In this document: one piece after another, positions 45,369 through 60,106 of the stretch
Layout of the letters: each line of letters starts with the position of its first letter
Numbering within the stretch: the stretch's first letter is position 1
Assembly (NCBI RefSeq): GCF_002078875.1
Contig: NC_034415.1
Location: forward strand, 16,775,331 to 16,839,330
Direction: 5' to 3'
Source: Numida meleagris
Taxonomy: Eukaryota; Chordata; Aves; Galliformes; Numididae
DNA: 64,000 nt
The notes under the pieces: generated by a model
The model's database searches: none
Told to the model about the DNA's origin: nothing
The model's input: the letters and a program-made list of their open reading frames with translations, nothing else
Position numbers and translations under genes: made by a program

Positions 45369-48300
45369 ATAACAGTCTGGGAAGGAGACATTTATTTGTC
45401 ATACAAAAGATAATCTCTAAGCATCAAATGAGAATTTTATTACTGGCAGTCTGTAATAGCTCCTTTCAGAGAGGACACAGAAGTGTCTTCTGCTGTGCTG
45501 ACATCACAGTTATTGTCAAGAAGGGGGAGATACTTCTTTCTTTCTGCATCCTGCCATCTCCTCATGTATATTAAATTAATCTGTGTAGTTGTAGTAAAGG
45601 CCTTGTCCCTGTATGCTGGAGAGCGTAGATTATGGCAAGATTAAATCAGCCCATATCCTTTGGGATTAGGGAGAAGTGGAGTTTCTTGATATCAACATCT
45701 GAAGTCTACTGAATTTTATATCTTGCATCCAGTTCAATGCAGTTCTGGCTGAGCATGGCTGGCCCTCGTGTATGAGGCACTACCGTGTTGTTCTTGAAGA
45801 TAACTTCCAGCATGGTCCCAACTTGGCCTACAGCTCTGCAGTCTTCTGTTATAGGAATTCAAATGGGGCGTACAGAGACATTCCACCTACATCTTCCTCC
45901 CCCCATCCCCATGCTGTTTATTTTATCAAGAAGGGAAGGACTTTCCCCAGAATATGTATGATCATAAATGAAAAATGTCATGATAGCTGTATTTCCAAAG
46001 TCTGGGGAACTGTTTGTATAATAGTTTCTGAAGTCATACCAAGAAGGAAAATTAAGCAGAGAAAATGTATTTAGAAGTTTGAATTAATTATTTAGATAGC
46101 TGTGTGACATTCATTACCTTTCATTTCAGTTTTTAATTATTAGCCTTTGTATTTAATAAAAATGTTTAAAAATCCATCTGCAGAACTGTTGGACCCCATA
46201 AATATAATATAAATTGGAAGAATGGATAATATCATACTTCTGTCAAGCAATAAAATTTATATCAAGTAGCTACAATGTGATGTCCTGTTAAGAACGCTAT
46301 TGGAGAAATATTTACTCTGTGTTTGAAAATCAGTAGGCAGAGATTCTGAATACTTTGATTTAGTCTCTTCTGCTTTGATTTGGTCTATTCTCAATGGAGT
46401 TTGTGAAAAACAAACAGAAAAAGCCCCAGATTTTTCATACTTGCTTTCCTTCAATGGAATTTAGAAAGTCTATTTGTCTTTAGATTGGGTACATTATTTT
46501 TCCTCACCTGTAACAGAAATTAAGTGCATTGTCTATTAGCAAGGTTGCATAAGCACATTACTTATACTGTCATGTAATTTCTCAGTAATATGTGTACTTG
46601 CATTACATGGATCAAGTTGAAGCAGTTTAAAAATTTTTGTAGTTTCTTATAGAGCAGCAGGACAGCTTATTCAGCCTCAGAAACTTCTAACTTTTGACCA
46701 GGTGAGTCATAAATAAGCAGTGGTCGGGAGTACTTGAAGCACTGCAATTGAGGGGCCCTAATGATCAGCTTTATTTAAAATGTAGAATATGGAATGTGCC
46801 ATATTGTGAGACAACTCTCTTTATATGGTCAAATAACCACACAGTACTTCCCACATGCTATTTTTGTTCTCAGTTTGATAAAGTATTTCAGAATGGTTTT
46901 ATATGTTTTATATGTATTTCTTTAGGTGCATAATAAATGTTTATTTATTAACTTTTTTGTAAACGGAATTAAGTGAACTTTTCCTTTTGTTTCTCCTCAT
47001 GGCAATGCATATATATTTCCTGCATGTAATTATGATCCATTTTAACTTCCTTCAGCAGCTACTGTGCCTTTCAGGAGGACTAACAGTGGAGCTTAACTTG
47101 TAGGTGGCATGAGTTGATGCCACTCTGTCTGTAGAAAGATGAAAGATGATAATGGCGCCAGCTTCTGGGCATTTTTGGGATATCATTTCCTATGTTTGTA
47201 TGTGTATAAATGTGTGCTCTGTGTTTTCAAATTATAATTTAAATTAAACTGCTCCAGGTTTCTCTTTCAGTGTTCCCAGTGATTTTTATACACACATATA
47301 TATTTAGTAAATGTTGAAAGGATCTGACCATGCCTCTGCTGGGCTGTTTTTTTGCTGTTTTAATCCATTGTTGGCTTCCTGCTGCACCTCATGCTCTAGA
47401 CATGTGCCCTATTAAAAGCTGTGTAAAATATGTCCTGCAACTTTACTGTACTAGAGAGGTTCCAAACAGCTGTAAGAATTACCCTGTCACCAAGGAATGA
47501 GTGAATCAGATTTATTTTTTTATATGAACTTGGTGACCCAAAGTTATAATTATGGCTTTTCCATTACAACTTATATTTGTGATGTGTAGCATATTTTTAA
47601 GTCAACCATCATACTGTGACATAAAAATATGAAGCTTGTTTAAGGCTAGTGAATAATATTGCATTACGAAACGTGTGGTGCATGTGGGAGTGAAACATTT
47701 CATGAGAAATCAATTATTTTAGAAGTCTGTGGAAACACATCCACCTATCTCACACAGCTTATCTATAATTTAAAGGTCCAGCAGTGGAATTTGTGCATTA
47801 GCCTGTTGGTGTATGTAAGGCCTCAGTTTAGGACACTACAAAAATAACTTCTTCAAAATTGATTATTACTTAATGGGTGCAAAGCTATCTGAATCCAATA
47901 TAGAGGAATCTGAACAACATTGTCTATTTCTGTAAAGGTCTGAGTGCTCTATACTATCTAAATGGTATTGCTACTCTTTGATTTCCACCAAATCCCTCAA
48001 AATTTGTGTAACTAGAATACAGAAATGGGGACAGCCTCTGAAAATGCAGTGTGTGTACCTTTCACCTTTATTATTTAAAAAAATGTTTGCAACTTTTCTA
48101 TTTGAATCTCTTTATTTAAATTGTTCTGTGTCAACAGAATTGCTGCTTATTTTCTGTCTTTGAAAGTTATTCAGATAATTTTAGTTGTATTTATTGTTTG
48201 AATGATCTGCTTAAATGGTGCTTACTGCTTGCTTTGTAATTCAGTGCTCCAGGTGGCTCCGACTTTCAGTTGCATCAGTCTTTATTTGAGCAACATTTTT

Positions 48301-50355
48301 TTGAGCAATCTGAAACAACGCCGAGCCATTCCAACTGTGCCCTCCATATTTAAAGCAACAAATTCCTGAGCTGCTTTGCCTGTTCTTCAGTGCAGGCCTC
48401 CTCATTTATTCTTCTTTAAATAATACCTCCTACAGTTGCTTTGGCATTATGTGTACTGACTTACATGCAGCCTATCCACAAAATTCTGGCTATGGCTTTA
48501 AGTTTAGTGCATTTGTGTTAAGGAAGCCAGGATCTCAGCTGTTGCAAGTTAGTATAGCTCTCCTGAAATCAATAGTTCTCTGTCAGTTTCCACCATTTGA
48601 TGATCTGGCCGTAATAATGTAATATTACTAGAGAGATAACGCAGTGAAAAGGAAGCATTATACTGATTCAGCTGGGGCAGCTATTAGATTGGAGTACTGC
48701 TGAGCACATATAGTCTAATATTCACCTAATGGTTGGTATCTATTTCATGGGACCCAATTTTTAAGTTTCTACTAAGCAGAATTAATGAAATTAGTTTTTC
48801 TAGTGTTTTTAACTCTAAATTTTTACCAAAACGCATGGTCTTCTGTTGGAATAAGATTTGCTTATAAGATTAGCAGATAAAAGTAGGTTTTGCCCACTTG
48901 TCTGCTGAGTATCTGGCACCAAGGCTCTGGGTTTTATTAGAAAAATTGGAATTGAAAAGCTAATTTTATGAGTGCTCTTTGAAAAATCCCAAAATGTCTC
49001 TCTTGCAACTTTTTTGTGTGAACAGCCATCTTCAGAGTGTGATTCAGTATAAAAAGCAGCTGGTTTATGTGATGAAGATAACATATGCAGTATTTCCCGA
49101 CTGGTCTGTAAAATAACACATACCTTTCCCTCTACTTCTAAATGCAAATCTACTCTCTCACACACAGTGTAAATTGAGATTGCTTTGAAGAAATTGTTAC
49201 TAGGAATAAAGTGAGTATGAAAGTGGAGTAGCAAGTTTCACTTCTGAATGTACAAAGATTCATAATATATTGGTGTAATTATACTGCAGCCATATTTTTC
49301 TCCAGTTCAGTACAGAAAATTAACTAAAATGGTCCTGTTTTCAGGTAACATCATAGCACTGTGATATTAAACACAGATAGTATTATTGTCATTTGTTGTG
49401 TATGATTTTAAATAATTTTTAATATTTTCAATTTCTACATCCAAATTGTCATAAAGTAAATTATTAATTGAACTCAATCTTTTTTTTCCCTCAGTTCACT
49501 TCTAATTTAGTGTCAATCATGAGGATGGTTTAATTTTCTTGCTTTTATCCACTAGCATGTGCTAATACTGAAGTCAGTGCTTTTATTTTAAGATCTCATT
49601 CTTAACATTACTACAATATATGTACAGTGCTATGTGTAAGCTCATAGGCGAATTGCTGCCAGCAGGAGAACTCATAAAGTCCAGACTTGCATGTAGGGTA
49701 GTGGATGAAAGTCTTAGGAATATCATCTGTGATTGCTTAGATACATCTTATTTTCAGAATTTATTCCATAAGTCTTTTTCTTGAAGTTATAGTAAAAAGT
49801 AAAATGCTGAGTCTTTACGTTTCCTGTATGCCACTGCTTTTATTATTTTTCTTACCTTTTTAAATTCAGCAGAAAAAAAAATATGAAAAATTAAACTTTT
49901 GGAATTAATGATTTTTCTATTTTCTTTTCCTCATAGCTGTATATCTCCTAACCAACCATATTTTATGAAGCTGAAAAAAAAAATCACGCATATTATCTAC
50001 TTTGAAAAGATTTTTTTTCTTTTTGTAACTAATATCAAAATTAAAGCTATGCATTTTTGATTGTAACTTTTTATTTTGTATTGAGAGATTTGCTTTATTG
50101 TCACTTGTCTAAGAAGAGTGTTCTTTAAAAGGATCTTGATGAGCACCTTGCAATGTTCTCAGTTCAGCAGCAAGATGCAGTTGAGCAACTTCAGGAGCTG
50201 TGAGTTACAGTTCACCTGCACTTACTCTATGGAGAAATAAGCTGGAATAGTCTTCTCCTTAGTCAGCTAAATTCTCGTTTCTAACTCTGCCTTGCTCGGC
50301 TCGTGTAGGGAAAACACTCACTAATTCACTCTTCTTACTGCTCTACTTCTGTTTT
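45369..50355. other. Non-coding stretch, nothing recognised
   Basis: AT-rich, no transposon recognised. A 139-codon minus-strand frame at 48815-49234 has no domain and is within chance expectation. 46990-47110 and 48240-48400 are non-repetitive and look like possible conserved DNA, but this cannot be tested here. Confidence 0.4.
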
Positions 50356-50376
50356 AAAAAAAAAAAAAAAAAAAAA
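50356..50376 (+). repeat. A21 homopolymer
   Basis: Twenty-one consecutive A. The sequence to the left shows no recognisable retrotransposed transcript. Confidence 0.9.
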
Positions 50377-53300
50377 GATTGCTAGTAGTTATTTCCATAC
50401 ATAGCATGTGTCCCAATAGTGGCACTAATAACAATGAAGCATTGTTGGACATACGTAGATAAAATCACAGTAGAATAAGCAAGAAAACTCAGCTGTATGC
50501 TTTATTGGCTTCTGATTCTCACTTCATCTGTGTGGAACGTGCTTGTGTATATGATTGTGAAATTTCACCTTCTGCTGACTTCTTTGGATATAAAGTTGTC
50601 TAGCTGCTGGACTTTAATCTTTCTTAAGTTTTCAGATACGTTTTTTTTGCGTATTGTAAAGAGTAAAACATAAGTCAGTTATCCACACAATCGAAAAACA
50701 AAACCATACGAAGGCATTTGTAGTAGAAATACTACCTGTTAACATGTTATATCTTGATAAAAAGATATTTTTATGATTTTCTTTTCCTTCCCCCTGGGTA
50801 GTAAAATGGTAGCTACAGAAGTGTCTTTACACTTTATAATCCTTCTCAACGATTGTGTATAACAACTGATATTATAGCATATCAAACCAAGATGGGGTGA
50901 TTCCTCGTCCCTTGGTTTTGATATACTTTCAACTTCTTTAAAGGCTCCTGAGATCAGGACCCCTACAGAGACTTTGAAGTTTGTGTTTTTCTTTCACTAG
51001 AAAGTGAAGCCTTGGCTTTTAATGGCAGCTCAGCAAATATCTCATCAATATTTAAAATGTCAAGTGTACCTCTGTTAGAGGTACCAATAGCAGATCAAAG
51101 ATACTAGCACAGAGGTGCAGCATTTCCTTCAAAGGTCTTCACAGTTTAGCTTTCCTTTTGTTGGAAAAGAACTTCTCTTTTTAACATTCATTGCTTCCAT
51201 GAGTCTTAAACACGTTGTTTGAAAACTGTAGGGAATTACATGTTTTGTTACCAAAGCCAGAGTGGATGGTGCAGTAGTTTTGAAGAGTCCTTCATGCTTG
51301 TTGAAGAAAGGAGAATGCTTGGAAAAGTCTTTTGCCTACTGTTTCCACCTTTCTTCCGTTGACCAGAATCTAGTGGTAGCAATGACATACTTTTTGAGGA
51401 GGTCAAGAAGAATTCAAGATGAATGAAAATTCAGTGTCGTGAACGAATAAGCTGTAAATGGCTCTCTTGGGGACTTTTCTCATTCACTGAGGACTTAGGA
51501 CACTTCTCATTTTCATGTTGCCTGCTTCCTTCCTTCTACTTGTTATTTAAGGCTCATGAATATGCCTGTGAAATCTAATCCCTTTATTACCCTTACAGCT
51601 CTGTGTTTTTCTTTTTTTTTTAACATCTGTTAAAACAATTACAACAGTAATTACAGTAATAAGGATTCTGAATATTTTTTTACTTGTGGCTTATCTATTC
51701 CCATGTTGTAATTTTGGTTGGCACATACCCATAGTTACTGTGTAATGTCAAGCGTTAAACAGAGTTTGAAAGATGAATGATGGAAATGATGACTGTTTAT
51801 TAAAGAGAGGGTACTTTGCATTAGATATGCTTCATAATTATGTGAAAAGCCAGAAAATTAGAATTAAGAAGCTTATCAGATGACTTTGTAGATCATACAA
51901 TAATTTGATTCCATCAGTTGCCACCTGATTCTCTTCAGAGTGTCCTAAGAGTAACAGTGAGGTCTCAACTGTGTGTCACTAGTGAGTGTTTTTACCCTGA
52001 AGGCTGAATTTTACTGAATAATGTGTTTTCCTGTAAAATTAACTGAAGAAAGCAAATTTTTATTTATGTTTCCCATCTCAGTGCCTCAGAATACAAGTAA
52101 ATATCACCATGGGGGTAAATGCCTATTTATACTTTTCAAAGATTTTCAGCTTCCAGCTTTTGGATTGTGTTATACCTCTTTCTGATAGACAGTAATGGGA
52201 GAGATATCTTTATAACTATTTGTTCCTAGATTTCTTGCTCATTAAGAATACTCATACTTGTATTTGCCATTTGCAAATTGTATTTTGAGATCTTTCAATT
52301 AACAAATCTTGAATCTTCTGCCAAACTCTTCTAAATCTTTAAGTGACATACAAGCAGCTCTAACATTGCCTATGACTGAGATTGTATCCACTCATTCATT
52401 CTGGTCATACTTCTAAAATGCAAGTACAGTATTAGTTTTCATATTTTTCTCTGGGAAGTTCTGTAATTTTCATGAGCTATCATCAACAGAGAAGCTTTTC
52501 TCTAGGTCTTAGATTTGAGTTTTCTGTCTATGCTGTTGTATTCATTTTTCTTTTTTTTTCCACTTTTTTTTTTCCTCCTCCGCATGGTAGCTACTGTATT
52601 ATTTCCTTAAATTACTTTTGGATCGTAGTGCATTTTCTTGACAGTATCAACTTGGAATTCTCCCAGATTCAGAAAAGAGCTAGTATGAGAGCCTTTATGC
52701 GTTGCCTGGATTTTAATGATCATTCTACTGTATTAATCTATTGCTGTACTAGTACAACTGTTGGAATGCATTTTGTTGTTAATGTACTTTGAAAAATCTT
52801 TATTGTCCTTAATTGTGCTGGCCATTGATTTCTGACTGATGTTAGCCTCGAGCACTCTAGCAGTCTTCTGGCTCCTAATTTGTATTAATTGCTATCAATG
52901 TTACCTTCTTTTGCTTTCAGTATTTATTTTTACACTTGCTTTTGCTTCCCTTTATAAGTCTTTCTCCTTTGAGGGTGGTTAATTTTAACTTGATCTCTCA
53001 CTCCCTGGTAAGGTGCCTCAGACTCTTGAGATGTCAGAACTACCTCTGAACTCTGTTGTTTGGATAAATCCAGCAGTGACACTGTGACGCCACACTGTAG
53101 ATCTCTACAGCTGCAGAATGTGGCACTACTATAACAGACAATACAAGATAAGAAAAAAGATTATATTTATGTTGGTTACAATGAATTTCATATTGGAGTC
53201 TTGAGGAGACACCTGTGCTCATCTCAGGGAATTTATGAATTCATGCTGAGCTTTGTGCTAACTGCAGTTAAACTGGTAGTTACAATAAGTCTATAATTAA

Positions 53301-56300
53301 ATAAAACAAGCAATTTTGTATTGCTACTCAACTGTGGGAAAAGCAAAAAAATGCTATGAATTGGTATAAAAGTGCCAAAAAAATTAATCTTTTAGCTATA
53401 GGAATTGACATAATCTAGTTGATAACTACAGTGGGTGGATGCAGAGTGAGCATTTGCCTGCCTTTGGACTTTTGTGTGATTTCCTGTGCTCAAAGATGTT
53501 AATAAACCATATCCATCCTAACTAAACAAACATTGTATGTGTCAATTAGTATAAAGCAAAGCCCTTACATCCAGCTATTGGAGGAAAAATAGCTTCTAAT
53601 CAAGAACCAGTAAGAAATCTGCCACGAGGCCACGAGGACTTTGCACCTATTTATATACGTTTCCTTTTATTATTATGGAAGATGCATTTGAGCAAGGAAA
53701 GTCTTTCTCTCCTTGAAAGCTTTTTCTATGTTATTTTTATACTAGAATAAAGTTGCATTATCTTAATAACCAATAACTCAGCAGGAAGTCCGAATAGGTA
53801 GAGGTCACCTGAAGCTGAACTCCAGCTGAAGAGGCAGAAGATTACTGAAGGCCTGTGGGCTGTAATTAAAATACCATAAAACTAGAAGGTAAAGGATAGC
53901 AGAATGTGTTAGCCTTAAAATGCTAACGTGTAAGTGCTAAGTCTGGATTCTGCCACTTCTACAGGAGTGTTGCTCATCATGAACAACTAAAATGTTATGC
54001 TAAAGAATAAATTTATATTTAGAATCCCTAAAGTTTAAGGAGTGGTGAAGGTTAGCACATTGATGGAAAAACGAGTGCATACAAATCCGTGCAGCTTTTA
54101 ATATACCTTTCTTCCATGCTCTCCTCCTTTTTCTTTTTTCTCCATTCATTCTTTCTCCAGTCTGCTTTTAGAGGAAAATACTGGAGAACTTATACACAGG
54201 AAAATAATATATAAAAAAACCCTTTCATGCAAAGAAACTCTGCATCTGTCTTTACACTGTTTCTATTCATGGTTGGCTAGATTTACATTGTCTGATCAGT
54301 GACTGGCACTGCAACCAGCAAACCAGTTACTTCTAAGGGCAGCAGCAAACTGTCTGGAGGTCCTGCGTTATTAATTTTCTGCTTGTACTTCCAGTTGCTC
54401 TGTCAATCAGTGGGCTGAAATGCAAGGTAAGAGTCAATAACAAAAGGACTAATCTCCCATAGATAGATCACAATAGTTTTTGAGCTTTAGAAGCATGCAA
54501 AAAACACCAAAATCCTTGAGAAGGAGCAAATCTGATAACCACTTTAAAAGTACAGTGCAAACGATGTTATTAATTCATCTTTTGTCACTATTTATTGAGT
54601 GTGTTGGTTACAGGAATAGTGTGAAAATCTGGCTAGTCCTATATGGAAAGGATATGAGGTTGAATGTAGAAATCAGGAGATATTTGGAAAAAATTATTTC
54701 GTCAGCCCACATTGTCAAAACCAAGCTCTGTATGAAGCAGTTATGTCTGAATTTTCACCCAGCATTTCCCTTCTCCACTTACATTCATGTGAGAAGATAA
54801 TTACCCAATTTAGGTTATTGCAAGGTGTTTCTTCAGTTGTCTCATCTTCTCTCCACAGGTAACAAGATACACTGGTAAGTATATCTGCTGTCTATAAGTT
54901 ACATTAATGCTGACCAAAATTAATTACAAAATGAAAATGAAATACTGTAACCATTATTAAAGAGGTTAGTGAGAATCTGTTATGCAAAAGTTGAATCTCA
55001 TTACATAGATAGCGCATGAACTATGAGATTATCTGTTCGTCTTGTTACACAGCACAATTTAGTGTAGAGATACCCCAGTTAATTTTAAACAGGCCAAACT
55101 GGATATCAGAAGCCGTGTGTCTGTGACAGCACTGAGGTTAGCATTGTCTAATCAATTTTTCTGTGAAATAGAATACATTAGTCTATATGGAACTTACACT
55201 GTCATGTTTAGGTTACTTTTGATGCACAAGTTAATTCCCACAGATATCCAATACCAGGTCAAGTGCCCTTCTCTTACACTGAAGTGCATTGTGCAAGCAG
55301 CCCTGTTGGTTAATTTCATTCCTGCAGGGTTAGAATATAGATGTGATTGCTCTGAGAAAATTGAGATGAAATAGTAATAATGTTAGGAGTTGGGTAGCTT
55401 CTACTCTCTGAGTCAGTAACTAATCCTGTGCTTGGTTAAAAGATACTTGAAGAGGAGATGGAGTTTCCCTTTGATACTTGCTAATGAGAATCCCCTTTTG
55501 ATGTGCTTAGGGGCATTCTTCAACAAACTCCCAACTCATTTTTAAAAATTTGTGAAAAACAGCAGGGAAACTTCACTAGGTGGGACTTGAAATCACTGTA
55601 CAGAGGAGATGCCCTAAGGGTAGAAATGACAGCTGCTATCACATAACTTCATGACCATTAGTAATATCTACACTTCACAAGAGAAATGCAGGGGCAATCT
55701 AGTAACCTGCTTTAGAATGTGTGCTGATCACCTCAGTGACTAAAAATTTACACTTTCTTCCAGTGTAAACGCTGCTTCTTTGGGGTATATTTATACTTTC
55801 CTGTAGTATCCTCTTTCTCAGAATAGCGGGGGTCTCCGATACACTAGAGGTATCCACAGAATATCAATGGTGGAAAATAAATCTTAAGAGGCTTTGTATG
55901 AACCAAGTCCCCTTCTAGAATGTCTGTCATTGCTTTTGCCAGATACCTATGAAGAAATTTAGAAACTTCTTCAAAAAGCTTTATTAACAGAACCTGAGCC
56001 AAATTGGAGCCGAATTGGTATATTCTGACTGGTTAAAAAAAAAAACAACCAACACTATTTGATAAATTCTCAGCAACCAAACACTATTTTTCAGCAGTCA
56101 CCACCAGTACCTGTGCATTTTCTTCAGCATTGAGAAAGAGCCTGCATGCTGCACTGTGTTCATATCTGCTGTTTGGTTCCCATAAACATTCAGCAAAGAT
56201 CAGTGAACGTCAGTGGGTGCCATTTTTTCTGCATGGAGGAATTCAGTGACATTCCTTTGCTTCATACACACTTCCATATCAGATGCCATTCTTTCAGACT

Positions 56301-58240
56301 GCCCCTCTGCTGCCATCTGTCACACAGCAACAAAATCTAACAGTTGTTGTTGGGAAGGTTCACCTTCTACTGCCATCCCAGCAACATCTGACTGTGATGC
56401 TGTGGGACAACACAATGAAGGTGTTACCTTCAGAGTAGCCCCCATATATAGAATCTGTGTTATTCTAATAAGAGGCTTTAAGATTTTTTCAGCAAATTTC
56501 TCAAACATATGACACAAGAATATCTATTAATTAGCAGAAATGTTCAACAATGGATTGTACCTCCTCTATGAAATAATGAGGCTCTAAAAGGGAGAAGGAG
56601 CATCACTTTTTAATTTGCAACTAATTTTCACAACTTAATTAAACTGTATCCAGAGTGTTTGAATTTGAGGAGGCTGTGATTTAGAGTTTCAGTTAATTGC
56701 ATTGCTGAAGAGACAATGTAAAGTACAGGTTTTTGGTCTAAACAAGTGAAATGATGGATTTTTTTTTTTCTAATTCAGTCCTTTTTTGTGACAGTAAATA
56801 TTTCCATTATATTCCGTTATATTGTTGGAGCAGAACTCAGTATTGAAATTGGAGCATAGTTTACCAAGACCATGATAAATATTTTCTTTGGATTAGAATA
56901 ATTTTCATGTTAAAATCAGAAACCAAGCCTCAGCTGGTTCATTGCCTGCACTTTGAGTCTCCACATGAGTAAGATGAGCACATTTGAAGCTGGAGAATCA
57001 CAGTTAAATCTGCTGTGTGATAAATCTTGTTTTTCAGCAACTTCTCTGTGGTCACAGAAGGTGCAGCATGGCTTGTAGACTTATGTAGTTACATACACCA
57101 TTACTTCTGGATTTCTTACACTAAAGCTTAGCATCTGTTTTGTGATTTGATGAATGGGTTTGATCTGTTATTTTAATTGCTTCCTAGTAAGACACTAATG
57201 ACCTTTTTTGTTCCAATAAAGGCTGTTTTGCTTAGTTGTAAATTAAATTTAACTAAACACTTGGAGCTTTGTTGCTTGTTTCTGTTTGATGGCTAGTCAG
57301 GCAATGTGCTAACTCCATATGCAAAAACTTATGGTATTATCATATCTTTTGTTGCATTAGGGGAAAAATCCTTACAATATCCTAAATGAATAATAGAAAA
57401 TATGGGTAGATTTCACTTTCACGTGAATAACAGGTACACAACTGGGATCTAGTTAATGAAAGCAGATATATCTATATTTATGATTTATTGATTTCCTTAA
57501 AAATAGATGATGTAAAAAATTGTTATAAAGAAAAGTTGATAGAAGAGCTAATCCAAAAACTTTTACGTTATCTATGTCTGATTATATCCCAAGTAGCAGA
57601 TGGAATGAAGCTTTTGTATGCCATTGACTTTGTTTTATGGTAAAATAAGAAAAAAAATGATATGAGGCAAAAATAAGAGGCTGAATGAATAAAGAAACTC
57701 TCAAAACAGATTTTAAACAGCTGACTTTTTGAGTGCCATTTGTTATGATTTGTGGTGAGATTGTGTATTGTGGGAAGAGACTCGCTAGGGCGGTCATGGA
57801 AGAGAGATTCTTAAAACATTTTGCATAACGACCTAAGAAGCATATGATGAAAGGCAGTTCTGCACTGTAATACTACTGTTTTTCTCAAAGCTTCTATGAA
57901 ATTGTTAAGTATCCCTTAGGGACAAAGACACAGATTCTACTGTTTATAATATGTTTTGTTTGATTTCATATTAATAATTCATTCAGATGTCCAGTTTAGG
58001 GTGCTGTTTGATGGTAAGTTCAAGCAGATCCAAGTCTGGGCTGCATGCGCTGGCCTTATTGCCAGCTATCTGTTTCTGCCTTTTCTCTACTGCTATTCTG
58101 TTTGTTGTCATGCCGTGACTTGGTCTGGTAAGCGATCTAACTCAATCTCTTCCAGAAAACAAGAGATAGTCAGTTATACTAACTCATTGGATAGCTTGCT
58201 AGGCACAGATGTAGAATTGTTTGGCAGTGGTCCATAGTTA
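50377..58240. other. Long non-coding stretch, nothing recognised
   Basis: About 7.9 kb of AT-rich DNA with open frames of at most about 106 codons, none with a recognisable domain. Short T runs are scattered (for example 52549-52572). No transposon, RNA gene or exon can be supported. Confidence 0.4.
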
Positions 58241-58258
58241 GATCAATTTAAATTGATC
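58241..58258. repeat. 18-bp perfect palindrome
   Basis: GATCAATTTAAATTGATC is its own reverse complement and has no spacer. A palindrome of this length is expected about 0.2 times by chance in 64 kb at even base use, and more often in AT-rich DNA. No function is implied. Confidence 0.9.
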
Positions 58259-60076
58259 ATCAAACCACACCTTTAGAGTCTGAAAGGCCAAAAGTAATGT
58301 GAGCTACTCAGGGAGAGGTTCTGCCATTTGAGATTTCCAGTTGATAATAGATCTTTTGAAAGAGTGCATTAACAGAGTCTGCTGCCCTTGAGGTACAAGT
58401 GCTGACTGCAGTTTTGCTCGAAGAAGATTAATCAGAGGTTCAGGAAGTATTAGCAGCATCTAAGAAATGCAGTTCCTCCAAGACCAATTTAGAAGCTTTG
58501 TGTTTAGCCTACAACGTTCTTGTAGAGTGAAATAGGATCCCTACCAATGTGTCTGAGAGTATAAAAACTTGCTCTGTTTACACAGAAAAATGGAGCGAAC
58601 AGCAAGACTATAAAGGTGCTGTGTTAGCGGGCATAGGGAAATCCTGTGGTTTCCTTAGTGATGATGGGGAAGAAAAGAGATCTTGAGGAATAACTTCAGC
58701 ATTCACCTGACATGGCTCCTTTTCATAGTAAATGCCAGTTTTGCAGTTCTCATTACTCTCAAGGGGAGGAGACATTTTCAGTAGATTAACTGCACTTACA
58801 CTATTTCTCTGGCAGAACTGGCTGCATTTTAGCTTGTTTATTTTAGAATTTTCTTCTTATTTATTATAACCTTTTGTGCCATTTTGTCACCGCTCTTGAA
58901 TCTTTGACTTTTCATGTACCTTCTTCTTATTTCCACAAAATAACAACTCCTTTTATTGAAGAAAAAATGGTTGACATTTCTCCTACTTGCAAAATGAATC
59001 ATGTTTCTGTTGTTTTTTATTTTATGTGGAACGTATACAATTATTCCCAATGTCTGTTTGTGATAGCTTCTATAATACTGATAGAGAACTGTGAAAGTTG
59101 CCAGTCTAAACTCAGCAGAATCCTCTTATCGTATTCTTCAGCAGTATTAAACAAGCTAAACTGTGTATTTCAGTTGTAACTAAAATACTGCTGTCTTGTC
59201 GGCTGTTTATGTTGAACTTTGTAAGAGAAGTGTTCCAGTGGGCTGAAAGGTGAGTGGAATGTTTTACACTGGGACTTACAGGTTCAGACTTCCTGTGACT
59301 TCTCTAGCATGGCTAATTAGGAACCTCAGGAAGTTGATTCAGATTCTTGGATCAGCATTCTTCATAGAACTCCAGTGTTTTTTTTTGCTAAGGAGCAAAA
59401 ACATGTTAGTGTTGTGGTGCTGAAAAAGGCATAGTGTGAGCTGTTCTCTTAGAAGGAGGTTCTGAGAATTCAGGGTTTGGCTGGTAGGTGAATACAGACA
59501 ATGTTAACGTCACTTCAGGGAGAAAATAAGAGCTGAGGACAAAGCTTTACAAGCTGAAAGTGAGAAAATAGTTGTCTCTGTTCAGCAGCAAGGAGAATAT
59601 ACACGTTACAGACATTTGTACTAAGTTCTCATTTAGGGGAAAAATATTTTTAAAGTGAAATACTTCAACTATAACGATCTGTTTCAAGATCTCTTTTAGC
59701 TTGCAATGATGAGCAAGGCAAGTAAAGGCTAAAAGAACAGTAGACACATGTTGATATTCTTGCAGCTTATTATTACATGGCTGGTAAAGAGTAAGTTATT
59801 TAGTGACACTATGAATCCATTTTAATTAAAAGTAAATTTGATCTTCTCTGCTTTTGCTATTTTTCAGATTTAGTGTTCCTTTGCTGATTGTTATCTTCAC
59901 TGCTATTCAACTATGATGCAATGTACAGCTTTTAAAAATATTCTGGCTATGGCTAGTCTGTATATTTTTTGCTGAAGACAGATGTGAAACATTTCTGCCA
60001 TTTCTTTTCTTCCACCTTACCACTAGTCTTGAGATTTTTGTGCTTTTAATTTATTCATTCATTTGTAGTTCCTCTT
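58259..60076. other. Non-coding stretch, nothing recognised
   Basis: AT-rich, with open frames of about 100 codons at most and no repeat recognised. Confidence 0.4.
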
Positions 60077-60106
60077 CTAGGCATAGATTCTCTAGGCATA
60101 GATTCT
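60077..60106. repeat. 15-bp perfect tandem duplication
   Basis: CTAGGCATAGATTCT occurs twice head to tail without a mismatch, which suggests a recent local slippage or duplication event. Confidence 0.9.

Noticed and set aside
48815..49234. 139-codon minus-strand open frame
   Set aside because: Same reasoning: chance length, no domain, no promoter or splice context.
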